Below are positions 1 to 7,846 of a stretch of DNA of 46,420 nucleotides, piece by piece (position 1 is the stretch's first letter; every line of letters starts with the position of its first letter). The DNA is from Nocardia altamirensis NBRC 108246 (GTDB taxonomy: Bacteria; Actinomycetota; Actinomycetes; Mycobacteriales; Mycobacteriaceae), in assembly GCF_001612685.1 (NCBI RefSeq), contig NZ_BDAY01000093.1, positions 1-46,420 of the forward strand, written 5' to 3'. The position numbers and the translations under genes are program-made. The notes below the pieces were generated by a model, which saw only the letters and a program-made list of their open reading frames with translations, did not search any database and was not told where the DNA came from.

Positions 1-13
1 GTCGATGGGTGAA

Positions 14-61
14 CAACCATTTCTCTCCCGTCAACAAGGCTGGGCAACCACTTCTCTCACG
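14..61. repeat. Imperfect 17-bp direct repeat
   Basis: Two copies of a 17-base unit, CAACCATTTCTCTCCCG at 14-30 and CAACCACTTCTCTCACG at 45-61, differ at two positions. They lie in the non-coding stretch beyond the recQ 3' end. Function unknown. Confidence 0.5.
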
Positions 62-114
62 CCGATGCGAGGCTCGCGGCCTCGGAGGGGTCCCGGCGCG
101 AGAGTTGGTGCAGC

Positions 115-228
115 CATGTCCCGTTCGCACGGGTGAAGGATCACGAGTGGTACATGACGGAGCCGTTTACGGCGTGTCGCCTCAACCATGTCCCACTCGT
201 GGAGCGATAGCTCCACGAGTGGGACATG
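115..228. repeat. Pair of related palindromic elements
   Basis: Two related inverted-repeat units lie side by side. The first, about 115-156, is degenerate: CATGTCCC at its left and CACGAGTGG...ACATG at its right. The second, 187-228, is a perfect 19-bp inverted repeat (arm CATGTCCCACTCGTGGAGC, loop GATA). The shared CATGTCCC/CACGAGTGG core suggests a repetitive extragenic palindrome family rather than a chance hairpin. The rest of 1-345 holds no gene I can support. Confidence 0.6.
187..228. terminator. Perfect 19-bp hairpin downstream of recQ
   Basis: The arms 187-205 and 210-228 pair perfectly around a 4-base loop. The hairpin lies about 120 bases beyond the recQ stop and could end that transcript. 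There is no T-run, which is common for actinobacterial terminators, so it may simply be a dispersed palindrome. Confidence 0.4.
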
Positions 229-345
229 AGACCGCGAACCCCCACCGTCGCCAGCACCAAATCCACTCATGACTCCTCCCTTCTGGCCTGGCGGAGGGAA
301 GTCGGTATCTGGTCACGCCCCTACAGACGGAGACCAACTCTGCCG

Positions 346-2469
346 CTAAGTCACCGAAGCGAGCGCGAACGGGAGTACCGCATCAGCCCCAGCCGCACGC
401 AGCGCATGAGCTGCGACGGTCAGCGTCCACCCGGTATCGGAGAGACTGTCCACCAACAGAATTGGCCCATCGACATGGGTGAGGTCAGGGACCTCCCACG
501 AGTCGAACAGACCCGCGACGCGGTGCGCGGAGTTGGCGGCGGATACCGGTGGCCGGTCCGCGCGGGTCGGCATGGTGCCGAGGTCTTGGAGCCTGCCGAC
601 TTCGGCGAGGCGGGCGGCGAGGGTTGCGGTGAGCACCGGGTAGCGTGCGGATTCCAAGGCCATGACCGAGGTGGGGCGGGTGGTCCAGTTCCAGTCGCGC
701 AGCACCGCGATGCAGGCGTCGAAGACCGAATCGGGGATCGGGTCGTCGGGGGCGTCGAGGAGGGCGCGCAGGCGTTGGCCCCAGCCGAGGTCGGTGAGTC
801 TGCCGAGCACGCGACCGGTGTCGGCGCCATCGGTGATCTTGCCGGACAACGGAACCCCGAGCTTCGCCATGCCGGTCGGCCACTGCTTGCGTGGGCTCAA
901 GTCGAGGCCTGGGCGGTCGAGCCGAGCGCGGGTCGCGGCGACCGCCGCGGCGTCAACGGTGACGTCCGGCCTGGTGCCGGTGCAGTTGTCGCAGCGTCCG
1001 CAGCCTGGTGCGTCCAGTTGTCCCGCGGGCAATCCGGGATCGTCGAGCTGGCGGCGCAAGAATTCCATCCGGCAGCCGCCGGTCGACTGGTAGTCGACCA
1101 TCGCTTGCTGTTCGATTTCCCGTGCGGCGGACAGCTTCTCGTAGCGTTCGGTGTCGTAGGTCCACGGCTGGCCGGTGGCGATCCAACCGCCGCGCACTCG
1201 GCGCACCGCGCCGTCCACGTCGAGCACCTTCAGCACCATCTCCAAGCGCGACCGGTTCAGCTCGACGAGCGGTTCCAGCGCGATGGTGGACAGCGCCCGG
1301 TCGGTGTCGAGTGCGTCGAGCACCGCACGGACGATGTGTTCGCGCGGAAACGCAACGGAGGCAAAGTAACTCCAGATCCGCGCGTCCTCGGGGCCGGGCA
1401 GCAGCACCACCTCGGCGCGCTCGGTGCCACGGCCTGCGCGACCGACCTGCTGGTAGTAGGCGATGGGGGAGGACGGCGCGCCGACGTGCACGACGAAGCC
1501 GAGGTCCGGCTTGTCGAAGCCCATGCCAAGTGCCGAGGTGGCGATGAGCGCCTTCACCTCGTTGTTCAGCAGCGCCTGTTCGAGCACTTCGCGTTCGGCG
1601 GGGTCGGTCTGGCCGGTGTAGGCGGCGACGGTGTGCCCGTGCGAGTTCAACACGTCGGCGAGGTCGTGCGCGGCGGCGACGGTGAGCGTGTAGACGATTC
1701 CCGAGCCGGGCATCTGGTGCAGGTGTCCGCTGAGCCAGGCGGTCCGCTCCACCGCGTCGTCGAACCGCACCACCGACAGATGCAGCGACTCGCGATCCAG
1801 GGTGCCGCGCAGCACGAGCGTGTCGGTGCCGATCTGGGTGGCGACGTCGGTGACCACCCGGTCGTTCGCGGTCGCGGTGGTGGCGAGTACCGGCACGTCC
1901 GAGCCGAGATCGGCGATGAGCGTGCGGATGCGCCGATAGTCGGGCCGGAAGTCGTGACCCCAGTCGGACACGCAGTGCGCTTCGTCGATCACCACGAGGC
2001 CTGCGTCGGCGGCGAGTTTCGGCAGCACCTGGTCGCGGAAGTCCGGGTTGTTCAGTCGTTCCGGGCTGACCAGCAGCACGTCGACCTCGCCCGCCGCGAC
2101 CTGAGTGTGTATCTCGTCCCATTCGGTGACATTGCCCGAATTGATGGTCGCGGCAACGACTCCCGCGCGCTGTGCGGCCGCGACCTGGTTGCGCATGAGC
2201 GCGAGCAGCGGCGAAACGATGACCGTCGGCCCGCGTCCGGCACCGCGCAGCAACTTCGCCGCGATGAAGTACACCGCCGATTTGCCCCAACCGGTTCGCT
2301 GCACCACCAGCGCCCTGCGCCGCTGCACCACCAGCGCTTCGATCGCCGTCCACTGATCTTCGCGTAACCGTGCCTCGGGTCCGGCCAGCTCGCGAAGCAG
2401 GTATTCCGCACGCTCGCGAAGATCGGGTGCGGTGAGGTCGATCGCCGGGACATCGGTCGCCGTGGTCAT
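346..2469 (-). CDS. recQ: RecQ-family ATP-dependent DNA helicase with C-terminal phosphoribosyltransferase-like domain
   Basis: A superfamily 2 DNA helicase that should unwind DNA 3' to 5' in repair and recombination. With the start at 2469 (ATG, GGAG three bases upstream) it has about 707 residues. The order is Walker A RTGWGKS near residue 60, DEAHCVSDWGHDFRPD near 162 (DEAH rather than DExH variants), an ATTATAN motif near 198, QQVGRAGRG motif VI, then a four-cysteine zinc site (GGCRMEF ... CGRCDNC) typical of RecQ. The last roughly 180 residues replace the usual HRDC domain. They end in GPILLVDSLSDTGWTLT, which matches the PRPP-binding loop pattern of type I phosphoribosyltransferases (LVDDxxDTGxT). 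Similar long RecQ proteins are known in actinobacteria. In-frame codons extend upstream to 2538, but they read as Arg/Gly-rich and have a poorer start. Confidence 0.93.
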   Translation of the reverse strand: MTTATDVPAIDLTAPDLRERAEYLLRELAGPEARLREDQWTAIEALVVQRRRALVVQRTGWGKSAVYFIAAKLLRGAGRGPTVIVSPLLALMRNQVAAAQRAGVVAATINSGNVTEWDEIHTQVAAGEVDVLLVSPERLNNPDFRDQVLPKLAADAGLVVIDEAHCVSDWGHDFRPDYRRIRTLIADLGSDVPVLATTATANDRVVTDVATQIGTDTLVLRGTLDRESLHLSVVRFDDAVERTAWLSGHLHQMPGSGIVYTLTVAAAHDLADVLNSHGHTVAAYTGQTDPAEREVLEQALLNNEVKALIATSALGMGFDKPDLGFVVHVGAPSSPIAYYQQVGRAGRGTERAEVVLLPGPEDARIWSYFASVAFPREHIVRAVLDALDTDRALSTIALEPLVELNRSRLEMVLKVLDVDGAVRRVRGGWIATGQPWTYDTERYEKLSAAREIEQQAMVDYQSTGGCRMEFLRRQLDDPGLPAGQLDAPGCGRCDNCTGTRPDVTVDAAAVAATRARLDRPGLDLSPRKQWPTGMAKLGVPLSGKITDGADTGRVLGRLTDLGWGQRLRALLDAPDDPIPDSVFDACIAVLRDWNWTTRPTSVMALESARYPVLTATLAARLAEVGRLQDLGTMPTRADRPPVSAANSAHRVAGLFDSWEVPDLTHVDGPILLVDSLSDTGWTLTVAAHALRAAGADAVLPFALASVT

Positions 2470-2712
2470 GCGCTCCATCGTGCCCGACGGTACCGACAGG
2501 AACCGCGCTCGTCGCCCCCGCCCGCCCGGACCGCGCATGTCGCACCGGAAAGATCGTGGTGAAACGCGGTAAAGATCGTTGATATTGGGGGTCCGTCAGC
2601 ACGGCGATGTGCCTTACACTGCGTGGATTGCTGCGACGTCGCCGAGACGGACTCCGCCCTCCGGCGACGGGTTTGGGACACGGGACAACCGTCGACGCCG
2701 AGGACTAGTCGA

Positions 2713-3840
2713 ATGAACGATTATTTGCGTTTGATTCGGGGTTGGTGGAGCGAGAGCGTCGACTATCGCTGGGTGGTGAACGCGCTCGCCTCCCGGTCGG
2801 CGCTCGGCGTGATCAAGTTTGCTATCGGCGTGTGCGGGTTGGCGACCCCATTCATCAGCATCCTGATAGTTACCTCGGCGGCAGACGAATTGAACGTCTT
2901 CAGCCGAACGATGCTGTGGTGTGTCGTGGTGCTCGCGGTGGTGTGGGTGGCGCGCTGGTGGCTGCTGCCGTGGCCGAGCGTCCGGGAATCGTTGACGTTG
3001 ATCGCGATCGGCGACGTGTGCATCACGGCGGTCTGCGCGCTGAGCCCCGGGTATGCGGTGCGGTCGGTCGGAATGATGCTGTTGCTGATCGTCGGCGTCT
3101 ATGTCAGCGCCTTCCACACGCCCCGGATCTTGGCCGTGCACACGGCGTGGTCGTTGGCCTCGGCGGTGACGCTCGCGGTCCCGCTGTTCGGTGTCGGCGA
3201 CTCGGTGTCGGCGACGATCATGATTCTCGGCATGATCGCGGCCACGGTGGTGCCGCCCGGCCTGCAGTTCTGCTACTGGGTGCTGCGCGACGACATGCTG
3301 GCCGACCCGTTGACGACGCTGTTGAGCAGGCGCGGCTTCGAGTACCACTCCACGATGGTGGTCGGCTGCACCGACGCGGGCCCGGTCTGCTGCATGCTGG
3401 TCGACCTGGATCGCTTCAAAGCCGTCAACGACACCTACGGGCATCACGCAGGCGACGAGGTGCTGGTGCGGACGGCCGAGCGGCTGCAGCGCACCGCGCC
3501 TGACAATTGCGTCGTGTCCCGCGTCGGCGGTGAGGAGTTCGCGATCGTCGCGCGTATGCCGGTCACGACCGCGGCCGACGTCGCTGAACGACTACGTCGC
3601 GCGGTCGCCGAACCGACGGGATCAATCTCGGTGACCGCGAGCATCGGCATCGCCGTCGCCGAAGCGGGCGTCAGCGGCTACCGCCAGAGCAGGCAACTGG
3701 TGTGGGATTTGATCCGCTGCGCGGACAGCGCGATGTATCAGGCCAAACAGCGCGGCGGCGACACGGTGGTTGTCGAGAACATCGCTGTGCTGCAGGGCGT
3801 CGAGCCAACTGCGGCGTCGACCGCCCAGCCTTCTGCTTGA
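2713..3840 (+). CDS. Membrane-anchored GGDEF diguanylate cyclase
   Basis: Likely makes cyclic di-GMP from two GTP at the inner face of the membrane. The 375-residue protein has about six hydrophobic segments between residues 25 and 190. A GGDEF domain follows, starting at DPLTTLLSRRGF (198-209), with the metal/substrate loop DLDRFKAVNDTYGH (231 on) and an intact GGEEF active-site signature at 272-276. The RxxD product-inhibition site that normally sits just before the signature is absent: cysteine occupies the aspartate position. The enzyme may therefore escape feedback inhibition. The start at 2713 is chosen because AGGA lies 8 bases upstream; an in-frame GTG at 2623 would add 30 Arg-rich residues. 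The gene diverges from recQ and converges on the hydrolase with only 22 bases between stops. Confidence 0.92.
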   Translation: MNDYLRLIRGWWSESVDYRWVVNALASRSALGVIKFAIGVCGLATPFISILIVTSAADELNVFSRTMLWCVVVLAVVWVARWWLLPWPSVRESLTLIAIGDVCITAVCALSPGYAVRSVGMMLLLIVGVYVSAFHTPRILAVHTAWSLASAVTLAVPLFGVGDSVSATIMILGMIAATVVPPGLQFCYWVLRDDMLADPLTTLLSRRGFEYHSTMVVGCTDAGPVCCMLVDLDRFKAVNDTYGHHAGDEVLVRTAERLQRTAPDNCVVSRVGGEEFAIVARMPVTTAADVAERLRRAVAEPTGSISVTASIGIAVAEAGVSGYRQSRQLVWDLIRCADSAMYQAKQRGGDTVVVENIAVLQGVEPTAASTAQPSA

Positions 3841-3862
3841 CCGAATCAGCTGCTGTTACCAG

Positions 3863-4777
3863 CTATCCGGCGGTGTCGGCGGCAAGCGCGAGGAGCCTGG
3901 CGCGAATCAGCAGCGGCCGCTCCTCGGTGATGAAGTGACCACAGTTCGGCACCCGCTCCAGCTTGTAGTCATCGGCATTCGCCGTTTCGGCGGCGGCCAG
4001 CGAATAGTGCACGGCGCCATCGTCCACGCCGAACAGCGCCCGGATCGGGACAGTGGCGCGGCGGGTCTCCCCATGTCTGCTCCCGCGTGGCAGTTCGCGT
4101 AGCAGGAAGGTCCGGTAGGTGTCGGTCGCGGCCCGCGCACAGACCGGATCACGGAACCGATCGGCGTACGCGCGCACCACTTCTGGACCGAACTCCGCGT
4201 TGTCCGCCACGCCCTTGTCGAAGATGAGCTCGAGGAAACGGGTGTGCTGATGCAGGTAGGTCCCGAAGGCGGCGACGGGCGGTTGATACACCATGAACCG
4301 CCACAGGTGGGGCAGGAAGGTCCGCGGCGACTGCCACGGGTGCGCGATGTTCAGCACCAGGAAACCGTCGAACCGCCCCGGCGCGCGCAACACCATGAGA
4401 TGGCCGATGTACCCGCCCCAGTCGTGGCCGACGAGCAGCACCCGCTCCAGCCCGAGCGCATCGAGCAACGCGAAAACATCTGAGGCGACATCCTCTTTCG
4501 CCCACCGATGCGGCGCCGGCCCCGACCATCCGTAGCCGGGCAGATCCGGCGCGATGATCCGCAAACCTTCCGGCGGATCCGCGAGCAGATGCCGATAGGC
4601 GTAATGATGCTGCGGCCATCCGTGCAGCGCGAGCACCGGCCTGCCGTCCTCGGGACCCGCCTCGGTCACATGGAAGCGGACTCCGCGCGCCGTGACGAAA
4701 GATCGACGTACGCCAGGAATCTCCGGCGGATCGGACGGCTCGTGCGCGGAGTTCGAGCCGGAATCCTGTTGCTGCAT
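3863..4777 (-). CDS. Alpha/beta hydrolase (epoxide-hydrolase/haloalkane-dehalogenase type)
   Basis: A 304-residue alpha/beta-hydrolase-fold enzyme. It has the HGWPQ oxyanion motif, a nucleophile elbow GHDWGG in which aspartate replaces serine (as in epoxide hydrolases and haloalkane dehalogenases), an acidic residue in LFGVDDG and a catalytic-histidine motif NCGHFITEERP near the C-terminus. The Asp nucleophile and the HGWP motif favour epoxide hydrolase, but the substrate cannot be read from sequence. The start at 4777 (ATG) has only a weak ribosome-binding sequence. Longer upstream codons overlap the divergent membrane-protein gene and look non-coding. The first 25 residues are polar and probably disordered. 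Confidence 0.88.
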   Translation of the reverse strand: MQQQDSGSNSAHEPSDPPEIPGVRRSFVTARGVRFHVTEAGPEDGRPVLALHGWPQHHYAYRHLLADPPEGLRIIAPDLPGYGWSGPAPHRWAKEDVASDVFALLDALGLERVLLVGHDWGGYIGHLMVLRAPGRFDGFLVLNIAHPWQSPRTFLPHLWRFMVYQPPVAAFGTYLHQHTRFLELIFDKGVADNAEFGPEVVRAYADRFRDPVCARAATDTYRTFLLRELPRGSRHGETRRATVPIRALFGVDDGAVHYSLAAAETANADDYKLERVPNCGHFITEERPLLIRARLLALAADTAG

Positions 4778-4930
4778 ACCCGATAGTAACCAGCCATGAC
4801 CAGCGCGCGGGTCCGCTTTCGGCACGTCACGGTCTGCGCACTCGGCGCGGCATTCGCCGCGAAATGACCATGGACGACGGACAATAGGGCTGACAAGATT
4901 CCCGGTACCGGGGACCGCAGGAGGCCAACC

Positions 4931-5413
4931 ATGTCGAGCAACTATCAGCCACCCGCTGGCTGGTCGCCGCCGGGCGCCCAATTCCAGAGCCGAAGCGGTG
5001 TCGGGCGCACGCTGGTCGGGACGGTGATCGCGGTGGTGATCACGCCGATCGGGGTCGGGCTTGCCGCGCACGGTGCGCTGGACACTCGGCAGTGGGTCAT
5101 CCTCGGCACCTCGGCCGATCGTTGGGGCTCGAACTTTCAGATCATCGGCGGCGCGCTGCTGCTGTTCCTTGTTGCGGCACTGGCCGCGTTCTCTCCGGTC
5201 GGCACTGCGATCGCGGGACTGGTGTGGGGTGTGATTCCCGGGATCCTGCACATCCTCTTCCCGGAGGACACTTACCGGCAGATCGAGAACATCCCCGAGC
5301 TGTCCGACGATTTCCATCTCGCACTACACAATTGGGTGCTGAACGGCTTCGCGCTTCTCACCGGCCTTTTCCTGCTCGGCGCCGCCATCGCCGCCACTTT
5401 GCGTCGCAAATGA
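4931..5413 (+). CDS. Small integral membrane protein, unknown function
   Basis: A 160-residue protein with a Pro/Gln-rich N-terminal tail (about 25 residues) and four predicted membrane segments: near 28-48, 70-90, 92-110 and 135-155. A perfect AGGAGG at 4919-4924 lies six bases before the ATG and fixes the start. The segment between the third and fourth helices (PEDTYRQIENIPELSDDFH) would form a loop. I recognise no functional family. A strong hairpin follows the stop, so it is probably monocistronic. Confidence 0.85.
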   Translation: MSSNYQPPAGWSPPGAQFQSRSGVGRTLVGTVIAVVITPIGVGLAAHGALDTRQWVILGTSADRWGSNFQIIGGALLLFLVAALAAFSPVGTAIAGLVWGVIPGILHILFPEDTYRQIENIPELSDDFHLALHNWVLNGFALLTGLFLLGAAIAATLRRK

Positions 5414-5416
5414 GAA

Positions 5417-5446
5417 GGGCCGCGCGCACTTCAGTGCGCGCGGCCC
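5417..5446. terminator. Bidirectional hairpin terminator
   Basis: A perfect 13-bp GC-rich stem (arms 5417-5429 and 5434-5446, arm GGGCCGCGCGCAC) with a TTCA loop. It sits between the converging stops of the membrane-protein gene (5413) and rtcB (5453), so it can terminate both. There is no long U-tract. Confidence 0.85.
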
Positions 5447-5452
5447 CGCCGT

Positions 5453-6676
5453 TCAGCCCTTGACGCAGAGCACCTGCCGCAGCGTCGCGACCACATCGAC
5501 CAGATCGCGCTGCGCGGCGATCACCTCGTCGATGTCCTTGTATGCGGCCGGGATCTCGTCGACCACGCCCGCGTCCTTGCGGGACTCGACGCCCTCGGTC
5601 TGCGCGACGAGATCGGCGACGGTGAACTGCTTCTTCGCCGCATTGCGGCTCATCCGCCGTCCTGCGCCGTGCGACGCCGACTGGAACGAGGCCGGATTTC
5701 CCTTGCCGCGCACCACATATGAGCGAGTACCCATCGAACCCGGGATCAGCGCGAGATCGCCGTCGCCTGCACGGACCGCGCCCTTACGGGTCACCAGCAT
5801 CGGGATGCCGTCGATGAGCTCCTCGGCCACATAGTTGTGGTGGCATGAGATCGGCTTGTCGAAACGCACGTCGCGCTCGGCGAATTCGTCACGCACCGCC
5901 CGGCACACCAGGGCGAGCATCACCGCACGGTTACGCGCGGCGTATTCCTGTGCCCAGCTCAGATCGCGCCGGTAAGCCGCCATCTCCGGTGTCCCGGAAA
6001 GGAATACGGCCAGGTCACGGTCGGGCAGGTCGACGTTGTGCGGCAGTCCCTTCGCCACGGCCATGTGCCGCTCGGCGAGTTCCTTGCCGATGTTGCGGCT
6101 CCCCGAGTGCAGCAGGATCCATACCGCGTCGTCCTGGTCGAGGCAGACCTCGATGAAGTGGTTGCCGCCACCGAGCGTGCCCATCTGCTTGCGCGCCTTC
6201 GCCTCTCGGTTCCGCACGCCGTCGTCGAGCGAGGTGAACGAGCCCCAGAAGGTGTCCCAGCCCGCGCGCAGCGTCGAGCCACCCGCACCGAGCGCGGAAA
6301 CCTCCGCGCCGAGCTTGGTGACGTTGACCGCGTCGTCGTGCGCCTGGAAGCCGACCGGCACGGCCGCCTCGATCCTCGACCGCAGCGACCGCAGGTCGTC
6401 CGGCAGGTCGGCGGCGGTGAGATCGGTCTTGACGCTCTCCATTCCGCAGCCGATGTCCACCCCGACCGCGGCGGGCGACACCGCGTCCCGCATCGCGATC
6501 ACCGAGCCGACCGTTGCCCCCTTGCCGAGGTGCACGTCCGGCATCACGCGGACGCCGTGGACCCAGCGCAGCGCGGCGATGTTCCGCAGCTGTTGCAGCG
6601 CGGCCTGCTCGATCGCGTGCTCCTCGGCCCACATGAGCGTCTGCGCCTTGGTGCCGCGCAGCTCGACGGGAAACAT
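5453..6676 (-). CDS. rtcB: RNA-splicing ligase RtcB
   Basis: A GTP- and Mn-dependent ligase that joins RNA 2',3'-cyclic phosphate (or 3'-phosphate) ends to 5'-OH ends, for RNA repair. The 407-residue protein has the family motifs in order: PDVHLGKGATVGSV, VGVDIGCGM (metal-binding Asp and Cys), GTLGGGNHFIEV, LHSGSRNIG, SCHHNYV and SASHGAGRRMSR, whose His is the guanylylated residue in characterised RtcB. It is a shorter actinobacterial form than E. coli RtcB, with all catalytic positions visible. The ATG at 6676 is preceded by GAGAGGA at a suitable distance. No archease or RNA cyclase (rtcA) gene lies nearby, so the gene looks like a stand-alone unit. Confidence 0.96.
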   Translation of the reverse strand: MFPVELRGTKAQTLMWAEEHAIEQAALQQLRNIAALRWVHGVRVMPDVHLGKGATVGSVIAMRDAVSPAAVGVDIGCGMESVKTDLTAADLPDDLRSLRSRIEAAVPVGFQAHDDAVNVTKLGAEVSALGAGGSTLRAGWDTFWGSFTSLDDGVRNREAKARKQMGTLGGGNHFIEVCLDQDDAVWILLHSGSRNIGKELAERHMAVAKGLPHNVDLPDRDLAVFLSGTPEMAAYRRDLSWAQEYAARNRAVMLALVCRAVRDEFAERDVRFDKPISCHHNYVAEELIDGIPMLVTRKGAVRAGDGDLALIPGSMGTRSYVVRGKGNPASFQSASHGAGRRMSRNAAKKQFTVADLVAQTEGVESRKDAGVVDEIPAAYKDIDEVIAAQRDLVDVVATLRQVLCVKG

Positions 6677-6774
6677 GGTGTCGGTCCTCTCGTTGGGGGT
6701 GTAATTCCTAGTCAACGGTAGGGACCGAGAGCGCGCAGTGCACTCGATTAAACGTTCGCCGCCCAGGGCGCGGT

Positions 6775-7845
6775 TCAGCGCGCGACGGCGATCGGGTACG
6801 CGTCCGCCGCGTTGATGTGGGCGATCCCGGTGGCCAGCCGTTCGGCGTCGGCGACGGTGATCAGGTCCTCGGCGAGCCATTCGTCGAGCAGTTTGCCGAG
6901 GCCGCGCCGCCACCACATCGCGCCGAGAAAGTGCAGTTCCGGCAGGCCGTAGCCGTCCGACGAGTAACACACCGAACGGAAGGGCGCGAGTTCCAACGTT
7001 TCGGCGAGCACGGCCTGACCGCGGTGTCCCACATGGGGAATGGTGAGTCCGACGTCCATGCGGACATGGTCGAAGGCGTGCGCCAAGTAGGCGGCGTTGC
7101 GATGAAACGGCCAGCAGTGCAGCAGCATCACGGTGAGCCCGGTGCCCGCGGTCTTGCGCAGAAAGTCGGTGAGCAGCAACGGATCCGCGCGCTGCAATTG
7201 CAGGTCGGTGTCGCCGAATCCGGTGTGGAATTGCAGTGGCAGCCCGAGTTCGGCGCCGATGCGGGCGCCGAGTCCGACGAGCCAGCCGAGGAAATCCGGG
7301 TCGGTGAGGCGGCGTTCGGGGATCACCGAGCGCGGCGGATGCCTGCGCAGCGGGAAGTTCAGTCCGTGCCGGTAGGCGACGATCGTCTTGAGTCCGACGG
7401 CGGTGCTTGCCCGCTCGCGCAACCTGGCTTCGATCTCGTCGAAAACCGTTCGGCCCGCGCCGACCTCGGCGATGACCTGCTCGGCGACGTGTTCGAGGCG
7501 CACGATCTCGCGCACCTCGCCGTCGGTGAGCGGGCTGAAATCCGAGACCGGGCCACCGAATCCGGTATCGAGGAACCAGCTGGTGGTGCCGGTGGCGCGG
7601 AGCAGGCGCACCGCGACCTCGCGCCAGCCCAGTTCGGCACGGTGGGCCAGATAGGCGTCCGCGCCCACGTGCGGCGGCAGGTCGAGGGCGGGTGCGCACC
7701 ACCGGCGCACCGCGAGTCCGAGCGCGGAATCGAAACTGCCGGTGGCGCCTTCGCTGAGCAGTTGCTCGAACCCGGCGCGGTCCAGATCGCGCGTCAGGAT
7801 CCCGTGGCAGTGGTGGTCGGTGAGCGTCAGACCATCGGTCAGCAC
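6775..7845 (-). CDS. Amidohydrolase-family protein (FluG N-terminal-like, Rv1879-like)
   Basis: A metal-dependent amidohydrolase of the Amidohydro_2 superfamily. It has a metal-binding DHHCHG near residue 10, a QFHTGFGD motif in mid-protein, LLHCWPFHRNAAY and a late YSSDGYGLPE aspartate motif. GTG at 7845 is separated by a single base from the TGA of the upstream glutamine-synthetase-like gene, so the two should be co-translated. In M. tuberculosis the same pair is Rv1878 (glnA3) and Rv1879. In fungal FluG the two domains are one polypeptide. The likely job is hydrolysing a gamma-glutamyl amide or related product of its partner, but the substrate is inferred only. Confidence 0.87.
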   Translation of the reverse strand: MLTDGLTLTDHHCHGILTRDLDRAGFEQLLSEGATGSFDSALGLAVRRWCAPALDLPPHVGADAYLAHRAELGWREVAVRLLRATGTTSWFLDTGFGGPVSDFSPLTDGEVREIVRLEHVAEQVIAEVGAGRTVFDEIEARLRERASTAVGLKTIVAYRHGLNFPLRRHPPRSVIPERRLTDPDFLGWLVGLGARIGAELGLPLQFHTGFGDTDLQLQRADPLLLTDFLRKTAGTGLTVMLLHCWPFHRNAAYLAHAFDHVRMDVGLTIPHVGHRGQAVLAETLELAPFRSVCYSSDGYGLPELHFLGAMWWRRGLGKLLDEWLAEDLITVADAERLATGIAHINAADAYPIAVAR

Positions 7846-7846
7846 G

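Noticed and set aside
226..2367. Long plus-strand open frame opposite recQ
   Set aside because: Mirror of the RecQ gene caused by high GC; its translation is Arg/Gly/Val-rich with no recognisable domain.
5453..7702. 749-codon frame joining sequence upstream of RtcB to RtcB
   Set aside because: The upstream part is a shadow of the amidohydrolase; RtcB has its own ATG and ribosome-binding site at 6676.
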